Shown: in pieces, positions 6,308 to 13,586 of the stretch
Position numbering within the stretch: the first letter of the stretch is position 1
Layout of the letters: every line of letters starts with the position of its first letter
Virus record (IMG/VR): IMGVR_UViG_3300021134_000009
Location: 1 to 41,049 of that record
Direction: 5' to 3' (one strand)
Source of the DNA: a virus
Length of the DNA stretch: 41,049 nucleotides
Made by a program: the position numbers and the translations under genes
Notes under the pieces: generated by a model
What the model was told of the DNA's origin: nothing
Database searches by the model: none
What the model saw: only the letters and a program-made list of their open reading frames with translations

Positions 6308-6336
6308 ACTCTATCATAACTCGCCGGAGTTGTCAA
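6308..6336 (-). promoter_or_regulatory. Minus-strand promoter TTGACA-N17-TAGAGT
   Basis: Consensus -35 TTGACA (6331-6336), 17-base spacer, -10 TAGAGT (6308-6313), 32 bases before the ATG at 6276. Overlaps the 3' end of the upstream gene. Probably boosts the lower half of the operon. Confidence 0.6.
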
Positions 6337-6499
6337 GTAGGTCTTTGACAAACCACTCGCGCACCTTGTCAAAGGTCGCTTCGGGGTCATCTACCATTTC
6401 GTCGTACAACTCTTGTGGCATACGCTGTGCGTCAAGGATTAACAACTCCTGGGCATCACCCCAGTTGCCGTCCGCCGCCAAGTAAATCATTTCTTCCAT
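6314..6499 (-). CDS. Hypothetical acidic protein (61 aa)
   Basis: Starts MEEMIYLAADGNWGDAQELLI. Helical and acidic, with MPQELYDEMVDDPEATFDKVREWF. The start overlaps the upstream stop. Its 3' end contains the -35 of the internal promoter. Family not recognised. Confidence 0.7.
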   Translation of the reverse strand: MEEMIYLAADGNWGDAQELLILDAQRMPQELYDEMVDDPEATFDKVREWFVKDLLDNSGEL

Positions 6500-6762
6500 T
6501 ATTTTTCCTCCGTGTCAAACTCAACATCTTCGTATTCATTACTAACCCAAACAATAACACAGTCGCCCAACTCCCGTCCAACTGTGGGGACTGCGTCAAT
6601 GTCCAAGTAAAAGAAGATACCATCATCAAGCTTGTCGGGTAGTTCCCCTTCTTCGTAGTATCGGCTAGGGGATGCAACGATAACTTCATCCTCTCCGCTC
6701 CAGCCTTCGGGGACGTCGTGCCAAACAATACCGACGTCGTACAGTCTGATTACTTCCTTCAT
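6499..6762 (-). CDS. Hypothetical acidic protein (87 aa)
   Basis: Starts MKEVIRLYDVGIVWHDVPEGW. Beta-rich and acidic, with YYEEGELPDKLDDGIFFYLD and a very acidic end. GGAAGTAA ribosome site. Coupled to the Api92-like gene by a one-base overlap. Confidence 0.7.
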   Translation of the reverse strand: MKEVIRLYDVGIVWHDVPEGWSGEDEVIVASPSRYYEEGELPDKLDDGIFFYLDIDAVPTVGRELGDCVIVWVSNEYEDVEFDTEEK

Positions 6763-7334
6763 TACTCACTTACCTTCGGGCAGTCGGGGTAGGGCATCTC
6801 GGAATCGCAAGCCCAGCACTCCCTGTCTAGGGCAACGTATTCGGCGTGAGAGTTGGGAATGTCCCATTCCCGCACCAACTCAAGTTCAGTTCCGTTAAAG
6901 ACGAACTCTGCGCCCCAGCCCTGTTCCTCCTCGGCATACCACTCAAAGGTAATGCCACCTTGTTGAGCGTAATCGGCTAAGGCGTGGATAATGGGCTCGG
7001 GATAACTCCAAGCGGTGCAGAACCGATACTGAAGCAAGCCGTCCTGTAGGTCAGTCTCTACGTCATAGGCGTTCCACTTAGTACCCCAGCAACGGTTGTT
7101 CCAGTTGTACCAGTTGAACTCGGTTTCGCCTGTTGCCTTGCCTTCGGAGAAGCCGTGAGTAGTGTGATACTCCTCAACCTTGTCCTTCGGGATAGAGATA
7201 AGTTTGGCGAAGTTAAAAATCAACTCCTCGTCAGGCTGATTCATAAAGGTTGGCGTAGCCAAGAACTCCTGAACCATTTTTAGTTGTTCGCTAGTGCCCT
7301 GTATCGCTACAGAGTTAAAAACGTGATTCGGCAT
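6762..7334 (-). CDS. Api92-like ferredoxin-fold protein (190 aa)
   Basis: First gene of the operon, starting MPNHVFNSVAIQGTSEQLKMVQEF. The MPNHV start, a central FNFAKLISIP, and the NRCWGTKWNAYDVE segment are hallmarks of the Api92-like/DUF1281-type phage family with a ferredoxin-like domain. A CWACDSEMPYPDCP segment near the C-terminus adds a possible metal knuckle. No enzymatic activity is known for the family. Start supported by AAAGGAAAAG just upstream. Confidence 0.8.
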   Translation of the reverse strand: MPNHVFNSVAIQGTSEQLKMVQEFLATPTFMNQPDEELIFNFAKLISIPKDKVEEYHTTHGFSEGKATGETEFNWYNWNNRCWGTKWNAYDVETDLQDGLLQYRFCTAWSYPEPIIHALADYAQQGGITFEWYAEEEQGWGAEFVFNGTELELVREWDIPNSHAEYVALDRECWACDSEMPYPDCPKVSE

Positions 7335-7372
7335 AAATCTTTTCCTTTCCTAAATACTGCTTTGTGACAGAA

Positions 7373-7402
7373 ACTTTACCAAAGCCTTGCACCCTCTGTC
7401 AA
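7373..7402 (-). promoter_or_regulatory. Minus-strand operon promoter TTGACA-N18-TAAAGT
   Basis: -35 TTGACA (7397-7402) and -10 TAAAGT (7373-7378) with an 18-base spacer, 39 bases before the start at 7334. Directly upstream lie tandem CCTGAGAAT repeats (7410-7427) and the repeated element at 7432-7459. A degenerate second element copy (7352-7380) overlaps the -10 and start point, a position that suits repression. Confidence 0.65.
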
Positions 7403-7459
7403 ACGCAATCCTGAGAATCCTGAGAATCCCTAAATACACTTTCTTGTCAGAAAGATTCG

Positions 7460-7714
7460 TAGAGTCCGACGACGTCGATCTCGAGCTTCATTCCATATGC
7501 GAAATAAAAAAAATAGTTGATCCTATGAACAGCTGCTGACCCAGGCTCTAGCTGCGCATCCAGGTGACCGATCACTCCTGGCCGCCTAGCCCAAGCTTGT
7601 CCTCGGGATCAATAGAGCAAGCTTGCCCAGGTGCCTAGATACGGAGAACCGACTAGGGGATTTCTCCCCTAGTCGGTGGTCGGAAGGATGACGCTTACTC
7701 TCCTGACCTGTTGC
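7460..7714. other. Regulatory gap between VWA gene and Api92-like operon
   Basis: No gene. From high to low coordinate: a GC-rich hairpin at 7648-7677 (arms ACCGACTAGGGG and CCCCTAGTCGGT) that may end the VWA transcript, though no T-run follows; then a palindrome-rich spacer with AAGCTT twice, CAGCTG, CTCGAG, GACGTC and several GATC. Confidence 0.55.
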
Positions 7715-9181
7715 CTACCCCCTTACCCCTAGTTTCTCCATAGCAGACTTGAGCCGACCCTGATAGACCGACCTTGCGCTATGACCCATAGCCAACGCCT
7801 CAACAGCGTGGCGCATAGTCGGCGCAACGATTACTCGGTGGCGCTTGACCATTTGAGCAACTGCCATAGTCAAGGCTTCGGCTGGCTTATCATCCGAGCC
7901 TGTTGCCTGTCCGTCAAAGACCCAGATAATCGGCTCGCTTGCTCGGCGTTCCGAGATAGCGTAGTCAAGTGCTGGGCCATCCACTCCGTTGCCGATTTTG
8001 CCCTCTGGAATCTTGCCTGTAGCAACTCGCATACCTCGGTTGGCGATTACCCAAGCGTTAGGCGTTCCAACGCTTCGTGGTCGGTGCGAGTAGCCAATGA
8101 CCAGCGCACTAGGCGATAGGTCAAGCAACTGCTCAAGGTCTTCCTCGCTCAAGTCCATAGAGCCACTTTGGTCGATAAGCACGATTCCACCACTTGAGCG
8201 TTGCTTCGTGCCAAAGATTCGGCGCTGAGGGTCGGTCAGTAGTCGTTCGGGATAGCGCAAGGCTCGACCTGTCGTGGTTGGCTTCGTCTTTCTACCCAAG
8301 TGACCTTTGACCTGCTGATTACAGACTACGGTTTCGTCAAGGATGAGCGGTGCGAACTCGCCCTCTTTAGTGCCGACCTCATACTCGACCCCTGCTCGAC
8401 CTGTTGATTTGTGTATGTCCTTAGCGGAGATAACGCTCTTGAGGCTCATCTCGATAAGTGCGACCAACTCAGCAACATAAGTGCCGTAGCCGTATCCAAT
8501 GATGACCTCTCGCTTGTCGGCGTGGTAAGCCCCACCTTGATACTCAACGCCCTTACCGCTACGGCTCGGCTTGTATCTCCGAGCCTGTGCCAACTGTGTG
8601 CTAGCAAGGTCGTGCGTGTCGGCGTTCTTGGCTACCTTGAGTAGAGCCAACTCCAACTTGCGCATAACTTCAGCCAAGTCTTTGTTGTTTTTGCGAACGC
8701 CAGCGAGATACTTGCGGAATACAGGTGTGCCTGTGATAGCAACTCCGAAGCAGATAGCCTCGTTGTAGCCCTGAGGTGAAGTCAATGCCGACAGACCAGC
8801 CTGAACGCCAGCGTTTTGCTCGCTACCGTCAGTCAGTAGAGCCAAGTCGTAGCCAGCACGACCCAGCAAGGTATTGACCCTAAACTCTTCGGCGCACTCC
8901 ATAACTCGGTGTGAGGTAGCCCACTCCTGCTCAAGTGTCTCAAGTGCCTCAACATCTGTAGGTGAGACCTTGATGTGGATGAGTTCGTGACCTCTAACGA
9001 TTCGTGAAGTTTCGTCACTCGCCAATGGAATGCGAACGATACGGTTCTCGAAGTCTGTGTAAGCGTCACCTCGGTTGGCTGTGCCACCTTTGACCGACCA
9101 ACTATCTACGCCCTCGTTGTCGCTTCGGGAAGCGACAACGATTTCGGGCATAGCAGTTGCGAGTTCGATAGCCCTCGCCAT
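7715..9181 (-). CDS. CobT-like VWA-domain protein with HExxH motif (488 aa)
   Basis: Partner of the AAA+ ATPase encoded just upstream. The C-terminal third is a von Willebrand factor A domain: the metal-site motif DQSGS lies at residues 337-341 after a hydrophobic strand, with later VIGYSHRP and IIWVFDGQATG strands. The N-terminal part has HELIH at 65-69 and AEEFRVN near 97-103, the HExxH...ExxR layout of zincin-like metal sites. MoxR-VWA pairs generally act as metal-dependent remodelling machines. Whether the HExxH cleaves protein is unknown. It could instead be called a generic VWA peptidase-like protein. Confidence 0.85.
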   Translation of the reverse strand: MARAIELATAMPEIVVASRSDNEGVDSWSVKGGTANRGDAYTDFENRIVRIPLASDETSRIVRGHELIHIKVSPTDVEALETLEQEWATSHRVMECAEEFRVNTLLGRAGYDLALLTDGSEQNAGVQAGLSALTSPQGYNEAICFGVAITGTPVFRKYLAGVRKNNKDLAEVMRKLELALLKVAKNADTHDLASTQLAQARRYKPSRSGKGVEYQGGAYHADKREVIIGYGYGTYVAELVALIEMSLKSVISAKDIHKSTGRAGVEYEVGTKEGEFAPLILDETVVCNQQVKGHLGRKTKPTTTGRALRYPERLLTDPQRRIFGTKQRSSGGIVLIDQSGSMDLSEEDLEQLLDLSPSALVIGYSHRPRSVGTPNAWVIANRGMRVATGKIPEGKIGNGVDGPALDYAISERRASEPIIWVFDGQATGSDDKPAEALTMAVAQMVKRHRVIVAPTMRHAVEALAMGHSARSVYQGRLKSAMEKLGVRG

Positions 9182-9906
9182 TAGAGCGCACCAATGGTCA
9201 AGGCTTCGACAATGGCTTCGCCTCGGTTCTTACCGAACACTAGTTGAGCAGAGCGACCTATCTCCATACCTGAGTTGAGCAAGGTCTGATAGTCGTAGAA
9301 CGCTCGCAACGATACTCGGCGTTCAGGCTCGGCAGAGATAACTGCGTTCGCCACCTCTCGCAAGTTTTCGGGCAACTGAAGCAGAGCGTTCGGGTGCGGT
9401 GCGTTAATCTCGATAGCCGTTGAGAACCTGTCTCGCAACGCTGGCTTGAGCCATTCGGGGTTCTCAAGGTTGGTCGTTGCGATAACCGAGAAGCCGTCAA
9501 GGGGAGTAATCACCTCGTCAGTTTCAGGGTTGCGGAACGAAGCCGAAGCAATGCTGTCGGTGAAGTTGTGAAGTTCGCCCTCAACATCTCCCGATACCTT
9601 GTCTATCTCGTCAATGACCAAGCGACCGCCGACCTGACCATTACCTCGCCAAGCCTTGAGAGCCATACCCTCAGCGAAAGTCCAACGCTCTCCGTTCGGC
9701 ATCCAAGTTCCTGATACCTGAGCGTTAGTCATCTCCTCAGAGCAGACCAAGCGGAACGAACCGCCCTCGCCAACTGCGTGAGTTAGTCCTGCGTAAGTCT
9801 TGCCTGTGCCTGGCAAACCCCATAGGATTACTCGCTTGATACCTGCTTCGATAACATCCTCGAAGTCAGTCCAGCACTGTGCTTTCGCAATAGCGCCTGT
9901 TTCCAT
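9181..9906 (-). CDS. MoxR-type AAA+ ATPase (241 aa)
   Basis: AAA+ ATPase expected to form a hexamer that remodels or loads the VWA partner. Walker A GLPGTGKT at 30-37, Walker B LVIDEID at 96-102, sensor-1 VIATTN at 141-146, and a likely arginine finger LRDRFS near 157-162. At 241 residues it is near-minimal for MoxR. Start METGAI follows GGAAGGACAGCAGT. Its stop overlaps the VWA start (TAATG), so the two are translationally coupled, as usual for these pairs. Confidence 0.9.
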   Translation of the reverse strand: METGAIAKAQCWTDFEDVIEAGIKRVILWGLPGTGKTYAGLTHAVGEGGSFRLVCSEEMTNAQVSGTWMPNGERWTFAEGMALKAWRGNGQVGGRLVIDEIDKVSGDVEGELHNFTDSIASASFRNPETDEVITPLDGFSVIATTNLENPEWLKPALRDRFSTAIEINAPHPNALLQLPENLREVANAVISAEPERRVSLRAFYDYQTLLNSGMEIGRSAQLVFGKNRGEAIVEALTIGAL

Positions 9907-10356
9907 ACTGCTGTCCTTCCAAACAACCGCCCAGCACTTTGCTAGGTCGGTATGACCACTATAGCCGACCCAGCGACACCCCAGCGTTATCCATTCTCAG
10001 GATTCTCTCAGGATTCTTATCCTGAGAATTAGCTGGCTTGACTTGCGCTCGCAAACCTGCTAGGGAAAACCGACCCCCTCAAAATATACTTTTCATACAA
10101 AAACATTCTTAGTAGGTCGGTCAGTCGTTCGGACCCAAACGACTTTTCGTTTGGACCCAAACGAATTTCTTAAATACACTTTTGTGTCAGAAAAATTCGC
10201 AAGACAAGCTTGCGGCCTGACCCTCGGGCCGTTTCGCTCGAGAGAATTCTCGAGCGGTGCGGCCACAGCTGTGCCAGGACACAGCTGGCGCCGACGTCGA
10301 TGATCGATCACGAGGACCGACGTCGATATGGGATCATGGCAGCTTGGCACCTGGAC
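9907..10356. promoter_or_regulatory. Complex control region upstream of MoxR-VWA
   Basis: No credible gene. It holds inverted and direct TTCTCAGG repeats (9994-10029); element copies at 10081-10108 and 10172-10200; a tandem palindrome CGTTYGGACCCAAACGA at 10126-10142 and 10148-10164 found nowhere else in the window; and a spacer (10201-10356) crowded with six-base palindromes: AAGCTT, CTCGAG, GAATTC, CTCGAG, CAGCTG twice, GGCGCC, GACGTC twice and ATCGAT. Confidence 0.6.
9958..9986 (-). promoter_or_regulatory. Possible promoter of the MoxR-VWA operon
   Basis: A good -10, TATAGT (9958-9963, minus), is preceded by GGC; the -35 position reads CGCTGG, which is weak. A regulator could be needed. 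Upstream are CTCAGG repeats in both orientations (9994-10029), two element copies, and a tandem palindrome at 10126-10164. Confidence 0.4.
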
Positions 10357-10387
10357 AAAACAAAAGGCCGGCCCCGAAGGGCCGGCC
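10357..10387 (-). terminator. Intrinsic terminator
   Basis: Stem GGCCGGCCC/GGGCCGGCC with a four-base loop (10366-10387). On the minus strand it is followed by TTTTGTTTT. Ends the transcript of the gene at 10409-10786. Confidence 0.85.
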
Positions 10388-10408
10388 TCAAGCTTGAGTT
10401 ATCTCTGA

Positions 10409-10786
10409 CTACTCAAAGATGTCGTAGGTGTGAGCCAAGCCAACGGTGTTGGCGTAGTCCTCCCACGAGTATGCCTCGCCGTAGGTGTCTCCACCGTTGT
10501 CCGAAATACGAACGGTCTGTGCGTCAAAGTCCAACTCCACAATGCGCCAAGCATCGCCAGCGACCTGAAAGCCAATGCCGTAGTTCAAGCCACCGTCATC
10601 GCCTTTGATGAGTGTGGTGAAGACAATGCGGTTGAAGTAGTCAAAGTCGTTGCTACGACCGTGCTCCTCAACACGCTGTAATGCTTCCTGAACGGTCACC
10701 GGCAAGCGGTATGCGCTCCAATGAGTGTAGAAAACCAAGTCGGGCTGGTTCTCTGATTTGACAACAATGCAACCACGGTCACCCAT
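10409..10786 (-). CDS. Hypothetical protein (125 aa), single-gene cassette
   Basis: The start MGDRGCIVVKSENQPDLVFYTHW at 10786 is set by the GGAAGGAGTAGCT ribosome site; upstream in-frame residues are leader. Mixed alpha/beta protein with an IVFTTLIKGDDGGLNYGIG strand region, acidic C-terminus. MGDRGxIVVK with a following FYTHW resembles a widespread small family in phages and plasmids of unknown role. Own terminator and probable own promoter. Confidence 0.75.
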   Translation of the reverse strand: MGDRGCIVVKSENQPDLVFYTHWSAYRLPVTVQEALQRVEEHGRSNDFDYFNRIVFTTLIKGDDGGLNYGIGFQVAGDAWRIVELDFDAQTVRISDNGGDTYGEAYSWEDYANTVGLAHTYDIFE

Positions 10787-10826
10787 AGCTACTCCTTCCA
10801 TTAGCAGTATTTCCGCCAACGGTTCA

Positions 10827-10855
10827 ACGGTAGCACAGTTCAAGCCTAAATACAA
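10827..10855 (-). promoter_or_regulatory. Possible promoter TTGTAT-N17-TACCGT
   Basis: -35 TTGTAT (10850-10855), 17-base spacer, -10 TACCGT (10827-10832). The -35 falls in the repeated element (10848-10874). The 5' UTR has an imperfect TTGGCGGAAATACTGCTAA hairpin before the GGAAGGAG site. Confidence 0.4.
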
Positions 10856-10874
10856 ATCATCGTCAGAAAAATTC

Positions 10875-11005
10875 TTAGGAGGTCGGTCGGCCGATCAGCA
10901 TGATCGGTTCCTTATTCGATCAACGATGCAGCCGGGCCCTTGATCCTGAGTACAGCTGTGATGCAGCTGATCCGCAGCTCGAGCGCAGCTCTAGTGATCG
11001 GACAG
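10875..11005. other. GATC/CAGCTG-rich spacer
   Basis: About 130 bases with no gene and six GATC sites, plus CAGCTG-like and CTCGAG sites. Equivalent to the spacers of the other gaps. Confidence 0.6.
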
Positions 11006-11078
11006 CAAAGAACCCCAGGTCGTGCACCTGGGGTTCTAAGAGGGGGAAGGCCGACTAGGGGATTGCTCCCCTAGCCGG
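11006..11078 (-). terminator. Double hairpin terminator
   Basis: First hairpin AGAACCCCAGGT/ACCTGGGGTTCT (11009-11037), followed on the minus strand by a weak TTTG; second hairpin CCGACTAGGGG/CCCCTAGCCGG (11051-11078) nearer the stop of the gene at 11096. The second resembles the hairpin at 7648-7677. Confidence 0.7.
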
Positions 11079-11095
11079 TTATGGTTGAAGTCGCT

Positions 11096-11371
11096 CTATT
11101 TGAGCAACTCCAAGATTTCTTGTGCTTTTTCCTGAACGGTGTCAAAGTCCAGCGAATCTGCTGAACGCTCCAAGTCACGAGCGTTGGAGGAAAGTTCTCC
11201 AACCTCGTAAGAGAGGTTCTCAACATTTCCACGCAAGTCGTCAATTTCTGACAACAGTCCTTCCACGACCGACACAATGTCGTTCGGGTTGAAACCCTTT
11301 GGCGCTTCAACTTCCAATACAACAGCCAACAGTTCAACAATCTGGTTGAACGCTTCCTGCTTCGTAGTCAT
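11096..11371 (-). CDS. Predicted coiled-coil protein (91 aa)
   Basis: Start MTTKQEAFNQIVELLAVVL at 11371, with GGAAGGAATGT upstream. The second half has heptad-like leucines and charged residues (LLSEIDDLRGNVENLSYEV...), typical of a coiled coil. Single-gene unit with promoter and terminator. Function unknown. Confidence 0.7.
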   Translation of the reverse strand: MTTKQEAFNQIVELLAVVLEVEAPKGFNPNDIVSVVEGLLSEIDDLRGNVENLSYEVGELSSNARDLERSADSLDFDTVQEKAQEILELLK

Positions 11372-11411
11372 ACATTCCTTCCGTCTTAGGGAGTTTCCCT
11401 TTGACAAGACC

Positions 11412-11439
11412 ATTATACACGACCGAGCGACCAGCGCAA
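11412..11439 (-). promoter_or_regulatory. Cassette promoter TTGCGC-N16-TATAAT
   Basis: Perfect -10 TATAAT (11412-11417) with -35 TTGCGC (11434-11439). A leader hairpin AGGGA-AAC-TCCCT precedes the ribosome site. Tandem CCTGAGAAT repeats at 11447-11464 lie between this promoter and the divergent plus-strand promoter at 11471. Confidence 0.75.
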
Positions 11440-11470
11440 GTTCATTCCTGAGAATCCTGAGAATCGGTGC

Positions 11471-11500
11471 TTGACAAGATGCCACGCCATGACCTACACT
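11471..11500 (+). promoter_or_regulatory. Plus-strand promoter TTGACA-N18-TACACT
   Basis: Consensus -35 TTGACA (11471-11476) and -10 TACACT (11495-11500). Drives the only plus-strand unit in this region, back to back with the promoter at 11412-11439. The shared CTCAGG repeats could co-regulate both. Confidence 0.7.
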
Positions 11501-11535
11501 TGAAGAGTTGCAAGTTGCAACAAAGGAAGGAAGTT

Positions 11536-11691
11536 ATGAAGAAGAACCCGTGGGAGGGAGATGAGCAAGGCGAGCGTATCGCTGAGGCTTACTCCGACAT
11601 GATGCAGTACCACCAAGAGAACAAGACCTTGCCACTCCTGAGCGAGTGGGAAGATGTTTTCGAAGACCGTGACCCGTTCGAGTTCCTCTAA
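11536..11691 (+). CDS. Hypothetical acidic protein (51 aa)
   Basis: Start MKKNPWEGDEQGERIAEAY, with AAGGAAGGAAGTT upstream, chosen over a longer in-frame start at 11467 that lies inside the promoter. Strongly acidic, ending EDVFEDRDPFEFL. Stop overlaps the next ATG (TAATG). Confidence 0.7.
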   Translation: MKKNPWEGDEQGERIAEAYSDMMQYHQENKTLPLLSEWEDVFEDRDPFEFL

Positions 11692-11963
11692 TGGGTAACG
11701 CTATGTCCAACGACCTTGCTGGCGGGGGTTACGACCTCCGCCAAGCAATCGCTATCCAGTTGCAGAGCAATCACTATCCACCGGTGCCGACGTCAATGGT
11801 CGAGCCTTGCATCCAAGCAATCGAGGCTATGAACGAAGGTCACGGAGGATTAGAGATAGACCTGCCAACTCAGGTGTTTTGGAGAGGCCGAGCAACAGCG
11901 CCAGCATGGGCAATCGTTGAAGGTCACCACCTCGAAGCGTGGCTGTTCGAAGAGGAGGAGTAA
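11691..11963 (+). CDS. Hypothetical protein (90 aa)
   Basis: Starts at ATG 11691 on the upstream stop; an in-frame ATG four codons later (MSNDLAGG) is an alternative. The mid-region has PPVPTSMVEPCIQAIEAMNEG, the end is acidic. Second gene of the plus-strand pair. Function unknown. Confidence 0.7.
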   Translation: MGNAMSNDLAGGGYDLRQAIAIQLQSNHYPPVPTSMVEPCIQAIEAMNEGHGGLEIDLPTQVFWRGRATAPAWAIVEGHHLEAWLFEEEE

Positions 11964-11974
11964 TCGCATACCAA

Positions 11975-12000
11975 CCACCCCGGGTTAATTCCCGGGGTGG
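11975..12000. terminator. Hairpin terminator after the plus-strand pair
   Basis: Stem CCACCCCGGG/CCCGGGGTGG with loop TTAATT, 12 bases after the stop. No long T-run; could serve either strand. Confidence 0.6.
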
Positions 12001-12203
12001 CCTTCCCCTAGCTAAATACACTTAATCGTCAGAAAGATTCGCAAGGCCCCTTATTCGATCAGCGACCTGGCGCTTGGCCGCAACGATAGTTAACGGCCGC
12101 ATTGATCCGTCCAGGGTACAGCTGTCGCCCAGGCACAGCTGTGCTCCAGCTGCCTAATCCCAGGATCAAATCTAAGGCCCCTAGAAGGGCCGTACAGACG
12201 TGC
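12001..12203. other. Gap with one element copy and palindrome-rich spacer
   Basis: Element copy at 12014-12042, then GATC, GTTAAC, GGCCGC and CAGCTG-rich sequence. No minus-strand gene lies immediately downstream here; the plus-strand pair occupies that place, so this copy sits behind converging genes. Confidence 0.5.
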
Positions 12204-12241
12204 AAATACCCCTCCGGTACTTAGCGACCAGAGGGGTATTT
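12204..12241 (-). terminator. Intrinsic terminator
   Basis: Arms AAATACCCCTC and GAGGGGTATTT (12204-12214 and 12231-12241), about 30 bases past the stop at 12270. The arms themselves carry the A and T tracts, so it may work on both strands. Confidence 0.75.
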
Positions 12242-12269
12242 GAACGCCTTAGAGGGGCTTATAGAGGCT

Positions 12270-12677
12270 CTACCACCAACTGTCGTAGTAGATTTCGTAG
12301 CCCTGAGTGATGTACGACAGGGCTTGCTCTACGAAGTCGAGGGTTTGGAGTTCATCCTCCGGCAGAGTTTCACCCCAGAAGAAACCGGTGGCGAACGGTA
12401 GCCCCTCTTCGACTATGTAGGAACGCAAGTCCTCCAAGTCCTGAGCATCCAAGCGAATTGGCTGGCAGTTGAATACATCGGTCTCAACGCCGGCTTTTTC
12501 TGCCTTGTAGAAGTAGATATCCTCCATATAGCCCTGTAGGTTGGCGTGCTTTCGCCATTGGGTGATGAGTTTGACCTCATCACCCGTTGGCTCTGCCTCT
12601 TCGTAGTTCCACCCAATAACTAGGTCGGTGTTCTTTGGGTGGGCTTTTACGGCAAAGCCGTATTGGTCGAGACCCAT
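12270..12677 (-). CDS. Conserved phage protein, MGLD...WRKH...YDSWW family (135 aa)
   Basis: Starts MGLDQYGFAVK and has ITQWRKHANLQGYMEDIY, FNCQPIRLDAQDLEDL, a GFFWGE segment and a YYDSWW end. This order belongs to a widespread small phage family sometimes mislabelled as a kinase; true function is not known. Start overlaps the upstream stop. Promoter shared with the gene at 12677-12886. Confidence 0.75.
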   Translation of the reverse strand: MGLDQYGFAVKAHPKNTDLVIGWNYEEAEPTGDEVKLITQWRKHANLQGYMEDIYFYKAEKAGVETDVFNCQPIRLDAQDLEDLRSYIVEEGLPFATGFFWGETLPEDELQTLDFVEQALSYITQGYEIYYDSWW

Positions 12678-12886
12678 TAGTTCCCCCTTCCAAATAGTGT
12701 GACTGTTCCGTCACGGCGAACCTCTGCGCCACCGGCGAATGAAATGTCGCCAAAGTGAGTGAGCGAGTGGCGAACGGTGATAGCCGTTGGCTTGTCCTCG
12801 CATACAAAGGTGATGTTCTCATAAGTTCCGAGCACATCAACGCCGGTGATACCTAGTTCATCTAGGTAGTTCCTGATTTCTTCCAT
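12677..12886 (-). CDS. Hypothetical protein (69 aa)
   Basis: Start MEEIRNYLDELG at 12886, with GGAAGGTAAGT before it. A helical N-terminus is followed by strands (ITFVCEDKPTAITVRH). Begins a two-gene unit with the 135-residue gene. Leader hairpin arms CCGGT/ACCG lie directly before the ribosome site. Confidence 0.65.
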   Translation of the reverse strand: MEEIRNYLDELGITGVDVLGTYENITFVCEDKPTAITVRHSLTHFGDISFAGGAEVRRDGTVTLFGRGN

Positions 12887-12925
12887 ACTTACCTTCCTGT
12901 GTCGGTGACTTACCGGCACATTTTC

Positions 12926-12954
12926 AAAGTAGCATCATTTCGCTACCAGCGCAA
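12926..12954 (-). promoter_or_regulatory. Cassette promoter TTGCGC-N17-TACTTT
   Basis: -35 TTGCGC (12949-12954), spacer 17, -10 TACTTT (12926-12931), about 40 bases before the start at 12886. CTGAGAA repeats follow at 12964-12989. This gap lacks a clear copy of the 27-base element. Confidence 0.65.
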
Positions 12955-13058
12955 GTCATTCGGCTGAGATTTCTGAGAAACCTGAGAATGGCCCTGATCG
13001 GCCACGATCACGATCAAGCTTGACCTCGAGCGGATCAATAGCTGTGGTACCTGGCCAA

Positions 13059-13086
13059 TAAGAAAGCCCGCCCCGTAGGGCGGGCT
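13059..13086 (-). terminator. Intrinsic terminator
   Basis: AGCCCGCCC/GGGCGGGCT (13065-13086); the minus strand continues TTTCTTATT. Ends the DUF3846 transcript. Confidence 0.85.
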
Positions 13087-13108
13087 CTCTCTCGCTAGGG
13101 GTAGCGAT

Positions 13109-13459
13109 TTATGGAATGCCGATTACTCGGATTTCGTTGGTGGCGATAATCTGCTCTATCTGCTCGTCAGTCAGTCCAACAGTCTCGCCCTCGTCATTAA
13201 CTTGAGTAAAGACAATGTTGCCCGCAATAAAGTCGGTCATTCCATACTCGTTCATCCATAGAGCGTTGCCCTTTGGGTTCTGTGGCAACTGAAGGATTTT
13301 CCCCTCCTCGTTAATCCACATATCCACGCCGAGCGATGGCAGAGCCACGCACTCAATGTAGCCCTGAACCGCACCGCTTAGCAACTCGTAAGAACTGCCA
13401 CGCTCAAACTCAACTACAGAGAGTTCGCCCTCTGTAGTCACAATAACTGCCTTATCCAT
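13109..13459 (-). CDS. DUF3846-family protein (116 aa)
   Basis: Start MDKAVIVTTEGELSVVEF at 13459. The GAVQGYIECVALPS block, then MWINEEGKILQLPQNPKGNAL and IAGNIVFTQ, match DUF3846, a small family common in phages and mobile elements: a G-x-IE-V segment followed by N-EEGK-L and GN-VF. Length is typical. No biochemical role is established. Single-gene cassette. Confidence 0.8.
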   Translation of the reverse strand: MDKAVIVTTEGELSVVEFERGSSYELLSGAVQGYIECVALPSLGVDMWINEEGKILQLPQNPKGNALWMNEYGMTDFIAGNIVFTQVNDEGETVGLTDEQIEQIIATNEIRVIGIP

Positions 13460-13498
13460 TTTTTCCTTCCTGTGGTGGTGCTTTACCGCCACGAATAA

Positions 13499-13527
13499 AA
13501 ACTAGCATACCTCGCAACATTTCGCAA
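13499..13527 (-). promoter_or_regulatory. Cassette promoter TTGCGA-N17-TAGTTT
   Basis: -35 TTGCGA (13522-13527), -10 TAGTTT (13499-13504). A 5' UTR hairpin (arms GTGGCGGT and ACCACCAC) and GGAAGGAAAAA follow. CTGAGAAT repeats and the element (13558-13586) lie upstream. Confidence 0.65.
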
Positions 13528-13586
13528 GTCATTCCCTTAGATTTCTGAGAATCCTGAGAATACAATTTTTTCACAGAAAAATTCGC

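Noticed and set aside
10093-10608. ORFs of 85 aa (minus) and 132 aa (plus) across the MoxR control region
   Set aside because: They pass through the palindrome-rich spacer, a terminator and the antisense of a supported gene; no start signals.
12001-12203. A short hidden gene in the gap after the plus-strand pair
   Set aside because: No ORF with a ribosome site on either strand; content is the element, GATC and CAGCTG spacer parts only.
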